A stretch of 43,527 nucleotides of DNA from Oscillospiraceae bacterium (GCA_022791945.1 JAAVZY010000010.1:1-43527), one strand, 5' to 3'; positions 32,876-42,203 are shown, numbered from the stretch's first letter. Numbers and translations: made by a program. Notes: a model not told the origin generated them from the sequence alone.

Positions 32876-34504
32876 ATGTTGGCAAAGCCTTCAAAAGCAC
32901 AGCTGGAATGGCACCGCATGGAGCGGAGTATGTTCGTACATTTTGGGCCGGCGGCTTTTCTTGGGAAGGAGTACGACGACTGCTCCTATCCGCTGGATCA
33001 GTTCAATCCCGCGCAGCTGGATACGGAGCAGTGGTGTCAGGCGGCCCTGTCCTGGGGCGCCGGGATGATCATCCTGGTGGCCAAGCACTTCGGCGGCTTC
33101 TGCTGGTGGCAGACGGACACCACCGAATACAGCGTAAAAAACACCCCCTGGCGGAACGGAAAGGGCGATCTGCTGGCGGAGCTGTCCGCCTCCTGCCAAA
33201 AGCACGGCCTGAAGCTGGGCGTCTATATCTACCCAGGCGACGAAATCCACAGCGTGGGCAACGGCGGCAAGGCCAAGGATCCCGCCTATCAGGAAACCTA
33301 TAATCAAATCTACCGGCAGCAGCTCACCGAGGTGCTCACCCGGTACGGGGAGGTTGCCGAGGTCTGGTTTGACGGCTCCTGCGCCATCCCCATGGAGGAT
33401 ATCCTCCAAAAGCACGCGCCCGATGCCCTGGTCTTCCAGAGCCCCTGCTGCTCTGTCCGTTGGTGCGGAACCGAGCAGGGCTGCCTGCCCCTCAACGCCT
33501 GGAGCACCCTGAAGGAATCTGACCGGCGCTCCGGCGTTGCCACCGTGGTGCAGAGCGATCCCAACGGGGACGCCTGGGCGCCTCTGGAGGTGGACACCAC
33601 CCTGTACGATCATTTCTGGTTCTGGAGCCCTTCCAATACCGCCAAGCGGAAATCCCTGGAACACCTGATCCGAATTTACTATCAGTCCGTAGGCAGGGGC
33701 GGCGTGCTGCTTTTGAACTCCGCGCCTACCACCACCGGCCTGATCGACGAAGCCGATATGGCCCGCTACCGTGAATTCGGGGCGGAGCTGTCCCGGCGGT
33801 TCGGCTCCCCCCTGGGGACCGCCTCCGGCGAGGGAGAGGAACTTCTGCTGGAGCTTCCCCCGGAGACGCCGGTCAACCATGTCCGCGTCAAGGAGGAGAT
33901 CCAGGAGGGCGAGCGGATCCGCGCCTACCGCCTGGAAGCCCGGACCGGACAGGGCTGGACTCTTCTTGCCCGGGGAGAGCATCTGGGAGCCCAGAAGCTA
34001 TTTGTATTTGAGGATATCCGGACAGACTGCATCCGCCTCACGGTGGAGAAATCCGTGGAAACGCCCCTGATCCGGGAGCTGTCCGCCTTCCGGGTGGAGG
34101 CGGCGGATCTGCCTGAGCTGATCGCCGCCCAGCAGGAGAACGTGCTCTCCTATGATCCTGTCAGCGGAGGCTGGATCTCTCTGGAGCAGGGGCAGGCTGC
34201 AGGCAGCTGGAAAAAGGAAGCGTTCTGTCAGGGAGAGCTGGAGCTGACCCTGGACATCAGCGGGGCGGTCCCCCAGCCGGGGCAGTACGCCATTTCCTTT
34301 GTGAACGAGGAAGGGGAAGCGGAGCTTCTCTCCCTGACCGCCATCCTGGACGGAGACGAGGCTGGTGAAATGCTTTCCAGCACTCAGAAAGGCTTCTGCC
34401 TGACCCGCACCGGCGCGGTGGTTCCGGGAAAGAGCAGCTCTGTCCTGAAGGCTGTGCTGAAGGGCGCCTCCAACGGCACCGTCTATGTGAAGCGCCTGGT
34501 GTAG
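32876..34504 (+). CDS. Alpha-L-fucosidase-like glycoside hydrolase, family GH29
   Basis: A 542-residue intracellular enzyme without signal peptide. The GH29 barrel shows RSMFVHFGPAAFLGKEYDD at the start, ILVAKHFGGFCWWQTDTTEY, and AEVWFDGSCA with the nucleophile Asp at residue 166. A C-terminal beta-sandwich follows from about 300 on. It should remove alpha-L-fucose from host or plant glycans, although some GH29 relatives have other specificities. The ATG at 32876 is preferred because AAAGG lies 9 nt upstream; the ATG at 32867 is too close to that site. The sulfatase gene starts 43 bp downstream on the same strand. Confidence 0.88.
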   Translation: MLAKPSKAQLEWHRMERSMFVHFGPAAFLGKEYDDCSYPLDQFNPAQLDTEQWCQAALSWGAGMIILVAKHFGGFCWWQTDTTEYSVKNTPWRNGKGDLLAELSASCQKHGLKLGVYIYPGDEIHSVGNGGKAKDPAYQETYNQIYRQQLTEVLTRYGEVAEVWFDGSCAIPMEDILQKHAPDALVFQSPCCSVRWCGTEQGCLPLNAWSTLKESDRRSGVATVVQSDPNGDAWAPLEVDTTLYDHFWFWSPSNTAKRKSLEHLIRIYYQSVGRGGVLLLNSAPTTTGLIDEADMARYREFGAELSRRFGSPLGTASGEGEELLLELPPETPVNHVRVKEEIQEGERIRAYRLEARTGQGWTLLARGEHLGAQKLFVFEDIRTDCIRLTVEKSVETPLIRELSAFRVEAADLPELIAAQQENVLSYDPVSGGWISLEQGQAAGSWKKEAFCQGELELTLDISGAVPQPGQYAISFVNEEGEAELLSLTAILDGDEAGEMLSSTQKGFCLTRTGAVVPGKSSSVLKAVLKGASNGTVYVKRLV

Positions 34505-34547
34505 GCAGGGGACGCCCGCATTCTTTGGACAGAAAGGAAGGAATCTG

Positions 34548-36032
34548 ATGAAAAAGCCGAATATCCTGCTGCTGCACGGGGATCAGCACCGCTGGGATTG
34601 TCTGGGGTGCTATGGGAACCCCGATGTCAAAACCCCACATATAGACTGCCTTGCGGAGGAGGGGACCCGCTATACCAATCATTTCACTGTTTATCCGGTC
34701 TGCACCCCCTCCCGGTATTCCCTGTTCAGCGGCCAGTATGTGCATCAGCATTCCGCCTGGACCAATCAATCCACCCTTCCGGCGGGCACGGCTACCTTTC
34801 CCCGGCTGCTGCGGCAGGCCGGCTGGCACACTGCGGCGGTGGGCAAGATGCACTTCACCCCTACGTATCTGGACGTAGGCTTTGAGCGGATGACCCTCTC
34901 GGAGCAGAACGGGGAAGGCCGCTTCGAGGACGATTACCACACCTGGCTGATGGAGCAGGGGCGGATCGACGCCATCGATCTGACGGATCAGGTGGATGCT
35001 CACCGGCGGCGGGCCGGCCGGCGCTACTATGACCACTTTGGCGCCTTTGAGTCGGATCTTCCCCAGGAGCTGCATTCCACCTCCTGGATTACCAGTCAGG
35101 CGCTGAAGGAGATCGGCTCCTGGGATCCCCAGGGCGGGAATCTGCTGATGGCGGGCTATATCAAGCCCCATCATCCCTTTGACCCGCCCGCCCCCTACAG
35201 CACCATGTACGATCCGGCGGCACTGCAGCTCCTGCCTGGATATACGCCGGAGGTCCCGGCGGGGGACTTTGCAAACCATCATGGTTTCTTTGATCACCGC
35301 ACCCTGACCGAGGAACGTCTCCGGCACATTATGGCCATGTATTACGGGACAATCACCCAGATTGACACGCACATCGGCGAAATCCTGGCACTTTTGAAGG
35401 AAAAGGGCATGTACGATGACACCATGATCATCTACACCAGCGATCACGGGGAATATCTGGGCTGTCATCATATGCTGCTGAAGGGCAATTATCTGTATGA
35501 TCCACTGGCCCGGATCCCGCTGATCATCAAGTATCCCAAGGGGATGGAATCCGTGGGCAGGGATGATCGGCTCAGTGAAAACATTGATTTGTGCGCGGCG
35601 ATCCTCTCCGTCTGCGGGATCAGGCCGGCGGACACCATGTGCGGGCTGGATCTCCGGTCGGAACAGCGGCGCTCCAGCGTCTTTTCCGAGGGGCAGTATG
35701 GGACGGACGCCTGCCCCCGCCTGGGGTACATGCTCCGCTCCCGGCAGTATAAGCTGCTGGTGAACGGCTCCATGGAGGACGCCATGTTCTTCGATCTGGA
35801 AAAGGATCCTCTGGAGCTGCGCAATGAGATCAGCAACCCTGCCTACAGGGAGGAGATCCGGCAGCTTCAGCGGGATCTGGTGGATCGGGTGCTCTTTTCC
35901 GGCGGAGGAAAAAATCACCTGGACGTTCAGGCTCCTCAGCTGCGGGAGCCCGCTTCCCTGGCGGAGCGCTCCCGGGCGCTGCAGGCGTATATTCACGACC
36001 GGATAGGGCAGGCAGAAGGATGGATGGACTGA
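34548..36032 (+). CDS. Type I sulfatase
   Basis: A 494-residue enzyme of the formylglycine-dependent sulfatase family. NILLLHGDQHRWDCLGCYGN carries the first metal-binding Asp, and VCTPSRYSLFSG the CxPSR motif whose Cys (residue 52) becomes formylglycine. GKMHFTP follows, then HHPFDPP and YTSDHGEYLGCHHML with the Asp-His metal ligands. Cys-type sulfatases need an anaerobic maturase (anSME), not encoded here. No signal peptide is visible, so it would act inside the cell on imported sulfated sugars. The ATG at 34548 follows AAAGGAAGGA. It is in a run with the GH29 gene, suggesting work on sulfated, fucosylated host glycans. Confidence 0.92.
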   Translation: MKKPNILLLHGDQHRWDCLGCYGNPDVKTPHIDCLAEEGTRYTNHFTVYPVCTPSRYSLFSGQYVHQHSAWTNQSTLPAGTATFPRLLRQAGWHTAAVGKMHFTPTYLDVGFERMTLSEQNGEGRFEDDYHTWLMEQGRIDAIDLTDQVDAHRRRAGRRYYDHFGAFESDLPQELHSTSWITSQALKEIGSWDPQGGNLLMAGYIKPHHPFDPPAPYSTMYDPAALQLLPGYTPEVPAGDFANHHGFFDHRTLTEERLRHIMAMYYGTITQIDTHIGEILALLKEKGMYDDTMIIYTSDHGEYLGCHHMLLKGNYLYDPLARIPLIIKYPKGMESVGRDDRLSENIDLCAAILSVCGIRPADTMCGLDLRSEQRRSSVFSEGQYGTDACPRLGYMLRSRQYKLLVNGSMEDAMFFDLEKDPLELRNEISNPAYREEIRQLQRDLVDRVLFSGGGKNHLDVQAPQLREPASLAERSRALQAYIHDRIGQAEGWMD

Positions 36033-36055
36033 GGAAAGGGCGGCTGTATGACTGT

Positions 36056-36550
36056 ATGATGGCAAGACGGGACAAAACGAATTATTATTTGGATATCGCC
36101 CAGGCGGCGCTGGAGCGGGGGACCTGTCTCCGCCGGAATTTCGGCGCGATCATTGTTCAAAACGACGAGATTGTTTCCACCGGCTATGCGGGCGCGCCCA
36201 GGGGACGGGTCAACTGCTCCGACCTGGGCTGCTGCACCCGGGAGCAGCTGGGGATTCCCAGGGGAGAGCGGTATGAGCTCTGCCGCAGCGTTCATGCGGA
36301 AGCCAACGCCATCATCTCGGCCTCCCGGAGCCAGATGATCGGGGCGGTGCTCTATCTGGTGGGCGTGGACTATCAGACCGGGGAGCTGGTGCCGGACGCT
36401 TCCTCCTGCGCAATGTGCAAGCGCATGATCATCAATGCCGGCATTTCCCAGGTAATCATCCGCCGCACCCCTGACGAATACGCCACTGTGGACGTCCAGA
36501 AGGAATGGATCGAGCAGGACGACTCCATTACCGGCATTCGCGGATACTGA
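36056..36550 (+). CDS. dCMP deaminase-like protein (ComEB family)
   Basis: About 164 residues with the zinc deaminase motifs of the dCMP/cytosine deaminase group: HAEANAI with the His ligand and catalytic Glu, and SSCAMCKRMI with the two Cys ligands. TCLRRNFGAIIVQNDEIVST near the start and NCSDLGCC are typical of ComEB-type proteins. It would convert dCMP to dUMP for thymidylate synthesis. The start is uncertain: an ATG at 36020 inside the sulfatase gene has no spacing to a ribosome site, while ATGs at 36056 and 36059 follow GAGGAAAGGG. A link to the sulfatase is not obvious; it may just share the transcript. Confidence 0.88.
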   Translation: MMARRDKTNYYLDIAQAALERGTCLRRNFGAIIVQNDEIVSTGYAGAPRGRVNCSDLGCCTREQLGIPRGERYELCRSVHAEANAIISASRSQMIGAVLYLVGVDYQTGELVPDASSCAMCKRMIINAGISQVIIRRTPDEYATVDVQKEWIEQDDSITGIRGY

Positions 36551-36551
36551 G

Positions 36552-37052
36552 CGGCGGAAGAGCTCGAGGGCAGAGCCCTCGAGCTCCTGCCAAGGGGGCC
36601 TGGCCCCCCTTGGATTCCCGTCTTTTTAAGGGCGTGGAGGGGGTGGGTTCTAAGTCTGTACAGATTTTTTACTCCCTGTCTCGCTGATACTCCCTGCGTG
36701 GTCGATCGCCCGCCTACCCATTTTTTCGTAAAGAAAAAATTCATCCCAGCAGGCGGCGCAGGGACTGCGACGCAGACAGTCCCGAGCGTGCTCTGCTGCG
36801 CACATACCCTGTGCGGCACGGGGAGTACCCCGCACGCAGGAGGGGGCTTTTTTCTTTACGAAAAAAGCGTCCTGCGGGAATCAGACTGTCTGCGTGGCAG
36901 AGGGAAGGAAGTCTGTACAGACTTGACCCCACCCCTTTTTCCGCCCTTAAAAAGCCCTTAAAAAATAACGGGAATCCAAGGGGAATCCTTTCCCCTTGGC
37001 GGAGCTCGAGGCAGAGCCTCGAGGTCTTGCCCGACCACGCAGACAGGCTTCA
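36552..37052. repeat. Mosaic palindromic element, copy 11 (full length, inverted orientation)
   Basis: About 500 bp, with its inner part in the opposite orientation to copies 2, 3, 4 and 7. It has CTCGAGGGC-AGA-GCCCTCGAG (36563-36583), a GGGGGCC hairpin, a 16-mer with one change (36652-36667), CGATCGCCCGCCTAC with an AT hairpin near 36720, the central segment, the other AT hairpin near 36850, a perfect 16-mer (36909-36924), a CCAAGGGG hairpin and CTCGAGGC-AGA-GCCTCGAG near 37004-37022. The left end starts at the deaminase stop. Confidence 0.92.
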
Positions 37053-37074
37053 TCAGAGGGGAGGAAGGTGTCGT

Positions 37075-37749
37075 TTGCGGGTTTTGATTGTGGAGGATGA
37101 GCCTCGGCTGGCAGAGGCTCTGACACAGCTCCTTTCGGAGCAGAAATACAGCGTGGACGCGGTTCATAATGGCCGGGACGCTTTGGCCTACGCGGCCAGC
37201 GAGCTTTACGATGTGATGATCCTGGATGTGATGATCCCGGAACCGGATGGATTCCAGGTCGCGCGCCAGCTCCGGCGGGACAAAAATCCCATCCCGATCC
37301 TGCTGCTCACCGCCAGGGACGAGCTCACTGACAAGGTGAAGGGCCTGGACTGCGGAGCTGACGACTATATGACCAAGCCCTTCGCTCCCGAAGAGCTGAT
37401 GGCGCGGGTAAGGGCGCTCTCCCGCAGGCAGGGGGATGTGATTCTGGAGGAGCTTTCCTACGGGGATCTCCGGCTCTGCCTGGACACCTGCGTCCTTTGC
37501 TGCGGGAGCCGGTCGGTGCATCTGGGCTTCAAGGAATTCGAGGTGCTCCGGCTTCTGATGGCGCATCCCCGTCTCATCCTCTCCAAGGAGGAGCTGATCC
37601 TGCGGGTCTGGGGAGCGGACTCCGGCGCGGAGGACAACAATGTAGAAGCGTACATTTCCTTCCTGCGGAAAAAATTCGCCTATCTTGGCTCACAGGTGCG
37701 GATCGGCGCTGTCCGCAGGATGGGCTACCGTCTGGAGGGCGAGACATGA
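37075..37749 (+). CDS. OmpR/PhoB-family response regulator
   Basis: A 224-residue response regulator. The receiver domain MRVLIVEDEPRLAEAL has the acidic pocket, the phospho-acceptor Asp at about residue 51 (VMILDVMIPEPDGF), and Lys at about 101 (DDYMTKPFAPEEL). The C-terminal winged helix shows LGFKEFEVLRLLMAHPRLIL and NVEAYISFLRKKF. It is a phosphorylation-controlled DNA-binding protein. The start is TTG at 37075 with GGAGG 9 nt upstream; a longer frame runs into the repeat element. The stop overlaps the histidine kinase start (ATGA), so both are translated together. The signal and target genes are unknown. Confidence 0.92.
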   Translation: MRVLIVEDEPRLAEALTQLLSEQKYSVDAVHNGRDALAYAASELYDVMILDVMIPEPDGFQVARQLRRDKNPIPILLLTARDELTDKVKGLDCGADDYMTKPFAPEELMARVRALSRRQGDVILEELSYGDLRLCLDTCVLCCGSRSVHLGFKEFEVLRLLMAHPRLILSKEELILRVWGADSGAEDNNVEAYISFLRKKFAYLGSQVRIGAVRRMGYRLEGET

Positions 37750-39032
37750 TCCGCAGGCTCCGCCGGAAATTCATCCTGATCAATATGTCCCTGGTCTTTG
37801 CGGTGCTGCTGGTGGTATTCGCCGCGGTCTGCTATTCCAGCTACCGAAGGCTGAGGGAGGAAAGCTTTCGGGCTATGGAGCTGATTCTTGCGGAAGAGAG
37901 CGGCCCCCTGCGCCTTCGGGGGGAACCGCCTTTCCTGAAGAAGATGCCTGTACCGCCAGCGGCTGTTTTCTCCGTATTTCTGGACCAGGAGGGGAATCTG
38001 CGGGCTGTTGAGCAACGGTTCCTGGAGGTGACGGAGGACTTTGCCGCAGAGGCGGCGGAGCAGGCCCTGGCGCGCCCGGAATGGAGCGGTTCCCTGGGAA
38101 AGCTGGGGCTTCGCTATCTGAAACGGCAGTCGCCGGAGGGACTGCGAATCGCTTTTGCAGACACCTCCCTGGAGCGAAGCTCCATCCTCCATCTGATCAC
38201 CACCTCCCTGCTGGTGGGAGCAGGAGGGATGGGCGCTTTTTTCTTAGTCAGCCTGTTTCTCGCCCGGTGGGCGCTGCGGCCTGTGGAACGCGCCTGGGAG
38301 CAGCAGCGCCAGTTCCTGGCGGACGCCTCCCATGAGCTGAAAACGCCGCTGACGGTGATCCTGGCCAACACCAGTATCCTGCTGACCCATCCGGAGGAGT
38401 CCATCGATTCCCGCCGCAAGTGGATCGAGAACACCCGGGCGGAAGCGGCTCGGATGAAGGAGCTGGTCAACGATCTGCTCTTTCTGGCCAAGTCCGACGC
38501 CCTGCGGGAACCGGCGCCCCATACCCGAATCAGCCTGAGCGACGCGGCCTGGAGCGCCCTGCTCCCCTTTGAGCCGGTGGCCTTCGAGCGGGGCGTGTCG
38601 ATCGAGAGCGAGATCCAGCCGGACGTCCTCCTGCTGGGGGACGCCGCCCAGCTTCAGCAGCTGGCCGCCATCCTTCTGGACAACGCCTGCAAATATGCGG
38701 GAGAGGGCGGCCAGGTGTCCTTTCGGCTGGAGCGTCTCCCGGCGCTGGCCCGGATTCAGGTGCGCAATACCGGCGCGCCCATCCCGCCGGAGCACCTGCC
38801 TCACATCTTCGACCGGTTCTACCGGGCGGACAGCGCCCGTACGGCCTCCGACGGCCCCGGCGGCAGCGGGCTGGGCCTGGCCATCGCCAAGGCGATCACC
38901 GAGCAGCACCGCGGCCGGCTCTGCGCGGAAAGCTCCCCTGCCGGTACGGTCTTTACGGTGACGCTGCCCCTCCCGGGCAAGCCGCAGAGCGGCGGAAAGA
39001 ACCATCGCGCCTGTCAGCGCTCGGAGGCTTAG
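37746..39032 (+). CDS. Sensor histidine kinase
   Basis: A 428-residue membrane kinase, partner of the response regulator just upstream. Transmembrane helices at about 9-30 and 150-173 enclose a roughly 120-residue extracellular sensor domain of unknown type. The H-box FLADASHELKTPLTVILANT has the phospho-His at about 196. The ATPase part shows LLDNACKYAGEG (N-box), HIFDRFYRADSAR (F-box) and GGSGLGLAIAKAI (G-box). The reading frame starts at the ATG in the ATGA overlap. A repeat element begins immediately after the stop. Confidence 0.93.
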   Translation: MIRRLRRKFILINMSLVFAVLLVVFAAVCYSSYRRLREESFRAMELILAEESGPLRLRGEPPFLKKMPVPPAAVFSVFLDQEGNLRAVEQRFLEVTEDFAAEAAEQALARPEWSGSLGKLGLRYLKRQSPEGLRIAFADTSLERSSILHLITTSLLVGAGGMGAFFLVSLFLARWALRPVERAWEQQRQFLADASHELKTPLTVILANTSILLTHPEESIDSRRKWIENTRAEAARMKELVNDLLFLAKSDALREPAPHTRISLSDAAWSALLPFEPVAFERGVSIESEIQPDVLLLGDAAQLQQLAAILLDNACKYAGEGGQVSFRLERLPALARIQVRNTGAPIPPEHLPHIFDRFYRADSARTASDGPGGSGLGLAIAKAITEQHRGRLCAESSPAGTVFTVTLPLPGKPQSGGKNHRACQRSEA

Positions 39033-39034
39033 CT

Positions 39035-39480
39035 CCCGTCCGAAGGGAAAGACCTCGAGGGCTCTGCCCAAGGGTCAAAGCCGCAGGCTTTGACCCTGCG
39101 AGCCTTCTGCCACGCAGAGAGTCTGATTCACGCAGTACGCTTTTTTCGTAAAGAAAAAAGCTCCCTCCTGCGTGCGGGACGTTCCCTGCGCTACACATGG
39201 GGATGAATTTTTTCTTTACGAAAAAATGGGTAGGCGGGTGATCGATCACGCAGGGAGTAACAGCAAGGCTGGAAGTAATAAGTCTGTACAGACTTGAATC
39301 CCCCACCCCTCTACGCCCTAAAAAAGACGGGAATCCAAGGGGAGCCAGCTCCCCGATGCGCCGCTGGCGGCGCATCTCAGAATTCGGCGGAGCCGAATGC
39401 CTAGGTGCGTCGTGAAACGACGCACCGCAGAGCGCGAGACAGCGTCTCGCGGCCTTTCCCTTCCCGAACACGCAGAAACG
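39035..39480. repeat. Mosaic palindromic element, copy 12
   Basis: About 450 bp. Left part: an AAGGGTCAAAG/CTTTGACCCT hairpin (39069-39098), then directly the CTGCCACGCAGAGAGTCTGA segment and the first AT hairpin near 39142. The left 16-mer is missing. The second AT hairpin near 39210 is followed by GTAGGCGGGTGATCG and the perfect 16-mer (39280-39295). The right side has GATGCGCCG, GAATTCGG (with a mismatch), GTGCGTCG and GCGAGAC-AGC-GTCTCGC hairpins, and ends CGAACACGCAGAAAC at the ribosome site of the next gene. Confidence 0.9.
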
Positions 39481-39490
39481 AGGAGATTCT

Positions 39491-40480
39491 TTGAAAAATC
39501 CATTTGTGAAGGGGGAGCGTGTATCCCCGCGGAGCCTGTTTACCGGGGTGCTTCTGGCGGCGGTGGGTGTGCTGGCTGCCTGCTGTGTACTCCAGTACTG
39601 GCAGCTCACAGAGCGCACGGTTCCTGCCCAGGGGCGGCTCACCCGGCCGGCTGTGGAGCTCAGCGTTCAGGAGCAGCTCGCCGCCGCAGGGCTGGAGCTG
39701 GAGGATGTGCTGGCCGCCTATCGGGAGGCCGAGCCAGCGACGCTCTCCCGTGCGTACAGCGACTGCCTTCAAAAAGACTGGCAGGCTCCGGCGTATGTAC
39801 GGCTCTATCCGGAGCTGTACGTCCCACCTCCGGAGGATTTCCTGTTTGTGGAGAACACGGTCTACCTCACCTTTGACGACGGCCCCAGCCGCCACACTGC
39901 GGAGGTGCTGGATATCCTGAAGGCGCGGGAAATCCACGCCACCTTTTTTGCGGTTCCCAGCGCGGATGGCAGTGACGGGGAGATCCTGCGCCGGATTGTC
40001 CAGGAGGGGCACACCCTGGGAATCCATTCTGCCACCCATGAGTATCAGCGGATCTATTCCAGCGTGGAAAACTTCCTGGAGGATTTCGCCGCAGCCCGCA
40101 ATCGCATCGTCCGGGCAACCGGCCGGGAGCCTGCCGTTTTCCGTTTCCCCGGCGGCAGTCTGAATGCGTACAACCGGGCTGTGTATCAGGAGATCATTGC
40201 AGAGATGCTCCGCCGGGGCTATGTCTATTATGATTGGAATGTGGAGGGCGGGGAAGAAACCCATTCCACCCCTGCATCCGTCATTCAGCACACGACTGTC
40301 AGCGGCGCGCTGGGTCAAACCCGTCCGATCATCCTGCTACACGACGGCCCGGACCATCCGGAGACAGTCAAAGCGCTGGACGGTATTCTGGACGCCCTGG
40401 AGAATCGGGGCTATCGTTTCGCGGCGCTGGATCCCACAGTGCAGCCCGTCGCCTTTGCCTATCCGGACAGGCTCTCCTGA
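39491..40480 (+). CDS. Membrane-anchored polysaccharide deacetylase (NodB domain)
   Basis: A 329-residue protein with one N-terminal transmembrane helix (about residues 14-36) and an outside NodB domain. VYLTFDDGPS carries the catalytic base and metal Asp, HSATHEYQ the HxxxH zinc site, RFPGGS motif 3, and ILLHDG the last motif with the His. Such enzymes remove N-acetyl groups from peptidoglycan or other surface polysaccharides. The start is TTG at 39491 with AGGAG only 5 nt upstream. No other gene is close enough to be an obvious partner. Confidence 0.9.
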   Translation: MKNPFVKGERVSPRSLFTGVLLAAVGVLAACCVLQYWQLTERTVPAQGRLTRPAVELSVQEQLAAAGLELEDVLAAYREAEPATLSRAYSDCLQKDWQAPAYVRLYPELYVPPPEDFLFVENTVYLTFDDGPSRHTAEVLDILKAREIHATFFAVPSADGSDGEILRRIVQEGHTLGIHSATHEYQRIYSSVENFLEDFAAARNRIVRATGREPAVFRFPGGSLNAYNRAVYQEIIAEMLRRGYVYYDWNVEGGEETHSTPASVIQHTTVSGALGQTRPIILLHDGPDHPETVKALDGILDALENRGYRFAALDPTVQPVAFAYPDRLS

Positions 40481-40489
40481 TTCCGGCCC

Positions 40490-40640
40490 TTGCGGCTCTG
40501 CGGCCTTGCGTGTTTGAAAAGAAACGGGAGGCGGTTCCCATAAGCAAATTGGGAGAAAAAAGCTCCCGCCTGGATGCGGGGACTTCCTGCCCCCATAACC
40601 CCAAAAGGCGGAATTTCAGCGATGCTCAAGGGTCAAGGCC
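40490..40640. repeat. Degenerate trace of the mosaic element
   Basis: Weakly similar to the outer and central parts of the family: GGGAG-AAAAAAG-CTCCC (40551-40567), CTGGATGCGGGGACTTCCTG and CCCCCATAACCCCAAAAGGC, which matches the right half of full copies. The 16-mer and terminal repeats are absent, so it is probably an old, decayed insertion. Confidence 0.5.
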
Positions 40641-40670
40641 TTAACGTTAAAGCTCTGAGGGAGGGGCAGC

Positions 40671-41183
40671 ATGAAACGAACTTACCGGACAGCCTTGACA
40701 GGGCTCTTCTTTGCTGTTTCCGTGGTGCTCTCCCTGGTGGAGGGGGCGTTTCCCTCTCTGCCCGTTCCCGGAGTAAAGCTGGGGCTTTCCAACATCGCCT
40801 CCATGCACGCCCTCTTTTTCCTCGGCGCCGGCCCCGCCCTGGGGATCGTCTGTCTGAAAGCCGCGTTCGCCGCCTTTCTGCACGGGCCTGCCGCCGGATT
40901 TCTCAGTCTCTGCGGAGGCGTCCTTTCCATGGGGGTGATGATCCTGCTTTCTCGGATTCGGAGGGAGCTGCCCTCTGTATTCCTGATCAGTTCCTGCGGA
41001 GGCGTCTTCCACAATCTGGGACAGCTGGCGGGCGCTTCCCTGCTCTACGGGGGCCTTGCCCTGTGGGGCTGGCTCCCTGTGCTGATTGCCGCGGGAGTGG
41101 CTGCGGGCGCGGTCACAGCTGCCCTGCTGAAGGTGCTCCTGCCCGCTCTGAAACGAATTACACCCGAAAACGGAAAGGATTAG
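40671..41183 (+). CDS. Gx transporter family protein (heptaprenyl diphosphate synthase component I-like)
   Basis: A 170-residue integral membrane protein with about five hydrophobic helices. Characteristic pieces are VEGAFPSLPVPGVKLGLSNI, ALGIVCLKAAFAAFLHGPAA and SCGGVFHNLGQLAGA. It belongs to the small family often annotated as heptaprenyl diphosphate synthase component I or Gx transporter, related to ECF-type S components. The ATG at 40671 has GGGAGG upstream. It lies 3 bp before an apbE gene, a pairing seen in many Clostridia, so a role in flavin or quinone-related redox maturation is plausible but not shown. Confidence 0.82.
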   Translation: MKRTYRTALTGLFFAVSVVLSLVEGAFPSLPVPGVKLGLSNIASMHALFFLGAGPALGIVCLKAAFAAFLHGPAAGFLSLCGGVLSMGVMILLSRIRRELPSVFLISSCGGVFHNLGQLAGASLLYGGLALWGWLPVLIAAGVAAGAVTAALLKVLLPALKRITPENGKD

Positions 41184-41186
41184 GCC

Positions 41187-42197
41187 TTGAAACGGATTTT
41201 CGCATGGTTGCTTCTTCCCTTGCTGCTTCTGTCCGGCTGTTGTACAGCGCCCAAGCGGTTCCAGACGCAGTTTTTCGATCTCTTTGATACAGTTACCACC
41301 TTTACCTCCTACGCTTCCAGTCAGGAGGAGTTCCAGGCCCGGGCGGATCGGGTTTACAGCCTGCTGAAGGAGTATCATCAGCTTTGTGATATCTACCATG
41401 AATATCCCGGTCGGAACAACCTGAAAACGATCAACGATCGCGGGAGCGTGGAACCGGTGCAGACGGACGAGCGACTGATACAGCTGCTGATCTTCTCCCG
41501 GGAGATGTATCAGGAGACGGAACAGCAGATGAATCCCGCCATGGGGAGCGTGCTGGAGCTATGGCACGCCTGCCGGGAGGCGGGAACCATCCATCCGGAG
41601 CAGGCTGTCCTGCCGGATCCCGCCGCGCTGGAGCAGGCGGCGGAGCATATGGATTTCAGCCATGTGTGGATTGATCCTGAGGCCTCCACGGTATTTCTGG
41701 AGGATCCGGCCCTGCGGCTGGATTTAAGCGCAGTCGCCAAGGGATACGCGGCAGAGCAGGCGGCGCTGCTTCTGGAGGCGGAGGGCTGCGCGGGCCTGCT
41801 GAACCTGGGGGGGAACGTCCGGGCGGTGGGACGCAGGCCGGACGCTCCCTGGCAGGTAGGCGTGCAGGATCCCTTCCAGCCGGAGGAGCTGCTGGAGGCG
41901 CTTCCCCTGGAGGATGCGTCCCTGGTCACCAGCGGGACATACCAGCGGTATTATGTCGTGGACGGGGTGCGGTATCACCACCTGATAGATCCGGACACGC
42001 TGATGCCGGGCAGGGACTACGCGTCAGTGACCGTGCGGTGCAGGGACTCGGGGCGTGGAGACGCCCTGTCCTCAGGGCTGTTCTGCCTGTCCCTGGAGGA
42101 AGGCCTGCGCCTGGTAGAAGGCCTTCCGGACACGGAAGCCCTCTGGATTCTCCCTGACGGTTCCCGCGTTTCCAGCTCCGGCTGGCAGGGGCTCTGA
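41187..42197 (+). CDS. apbE: FAD:protein FMN transferase (ApbE), lipoprotein
   Basis: A 336-residue exported protein. The N-terminus is a lipoprotein signal with lipobox LSGC. ApbE motifs follow: QFFDLFDTVTTFTSY, QMNPAMGSVLELW, RLDLSAVAKGYAAEQ, GLLNLGGNVRAVG and SLVTSGTYQRYY, then HHLIDPDTLMPG. ApbE transfers FMN from FAD onto Thr residues of extracytoplasmic flavoproteins using Mg2+. The start is TTG at 41187, with AAAGGA 7 nt upstream and only 3 bp after the upstream stop. Its target flavoprotein (for example Rnf or a flavin reductase) is not in the window. Confidence 0.93.
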   Translation: MKRIFAWLLLPLLLLSGCCTAPKRFQTQFFDLFDTVTTFTSYASSQEEFQARADRVYSLLKEYHQLCDIYHEYPGRNNLKTINDRGSVEPVQTDERLIQLLIFSREMYQETEQQMNPAMGSVLELWHACREAGTIHPEQAVLPDPAALEQAAEHMDFSHVWIDPEASTVFLEDPALRLDLSAVAKGYAAEQAALLLEAEGCAGLLNLGGNVRAVGRRPDAPWQVGVQDPFQPEELLEALPLEDASLVTSGTYQRYYVVDGVRYHHLIDPDTLMPGRDYASVTVRCRDSGRGDALSSGLFCLSLEEGLRLVEGLPDTEALWILPDGSRVSSSGWQGL

Positions 42198-42203
42198 TTG
42201 AGC

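Noticed and set aside
34257-36065. A 602-codon minus-strand frame opposite the sulfatase gene
   Set aside because: Antisense shadow; the plus strand carries the complete sulfatase motifs and a proper start.
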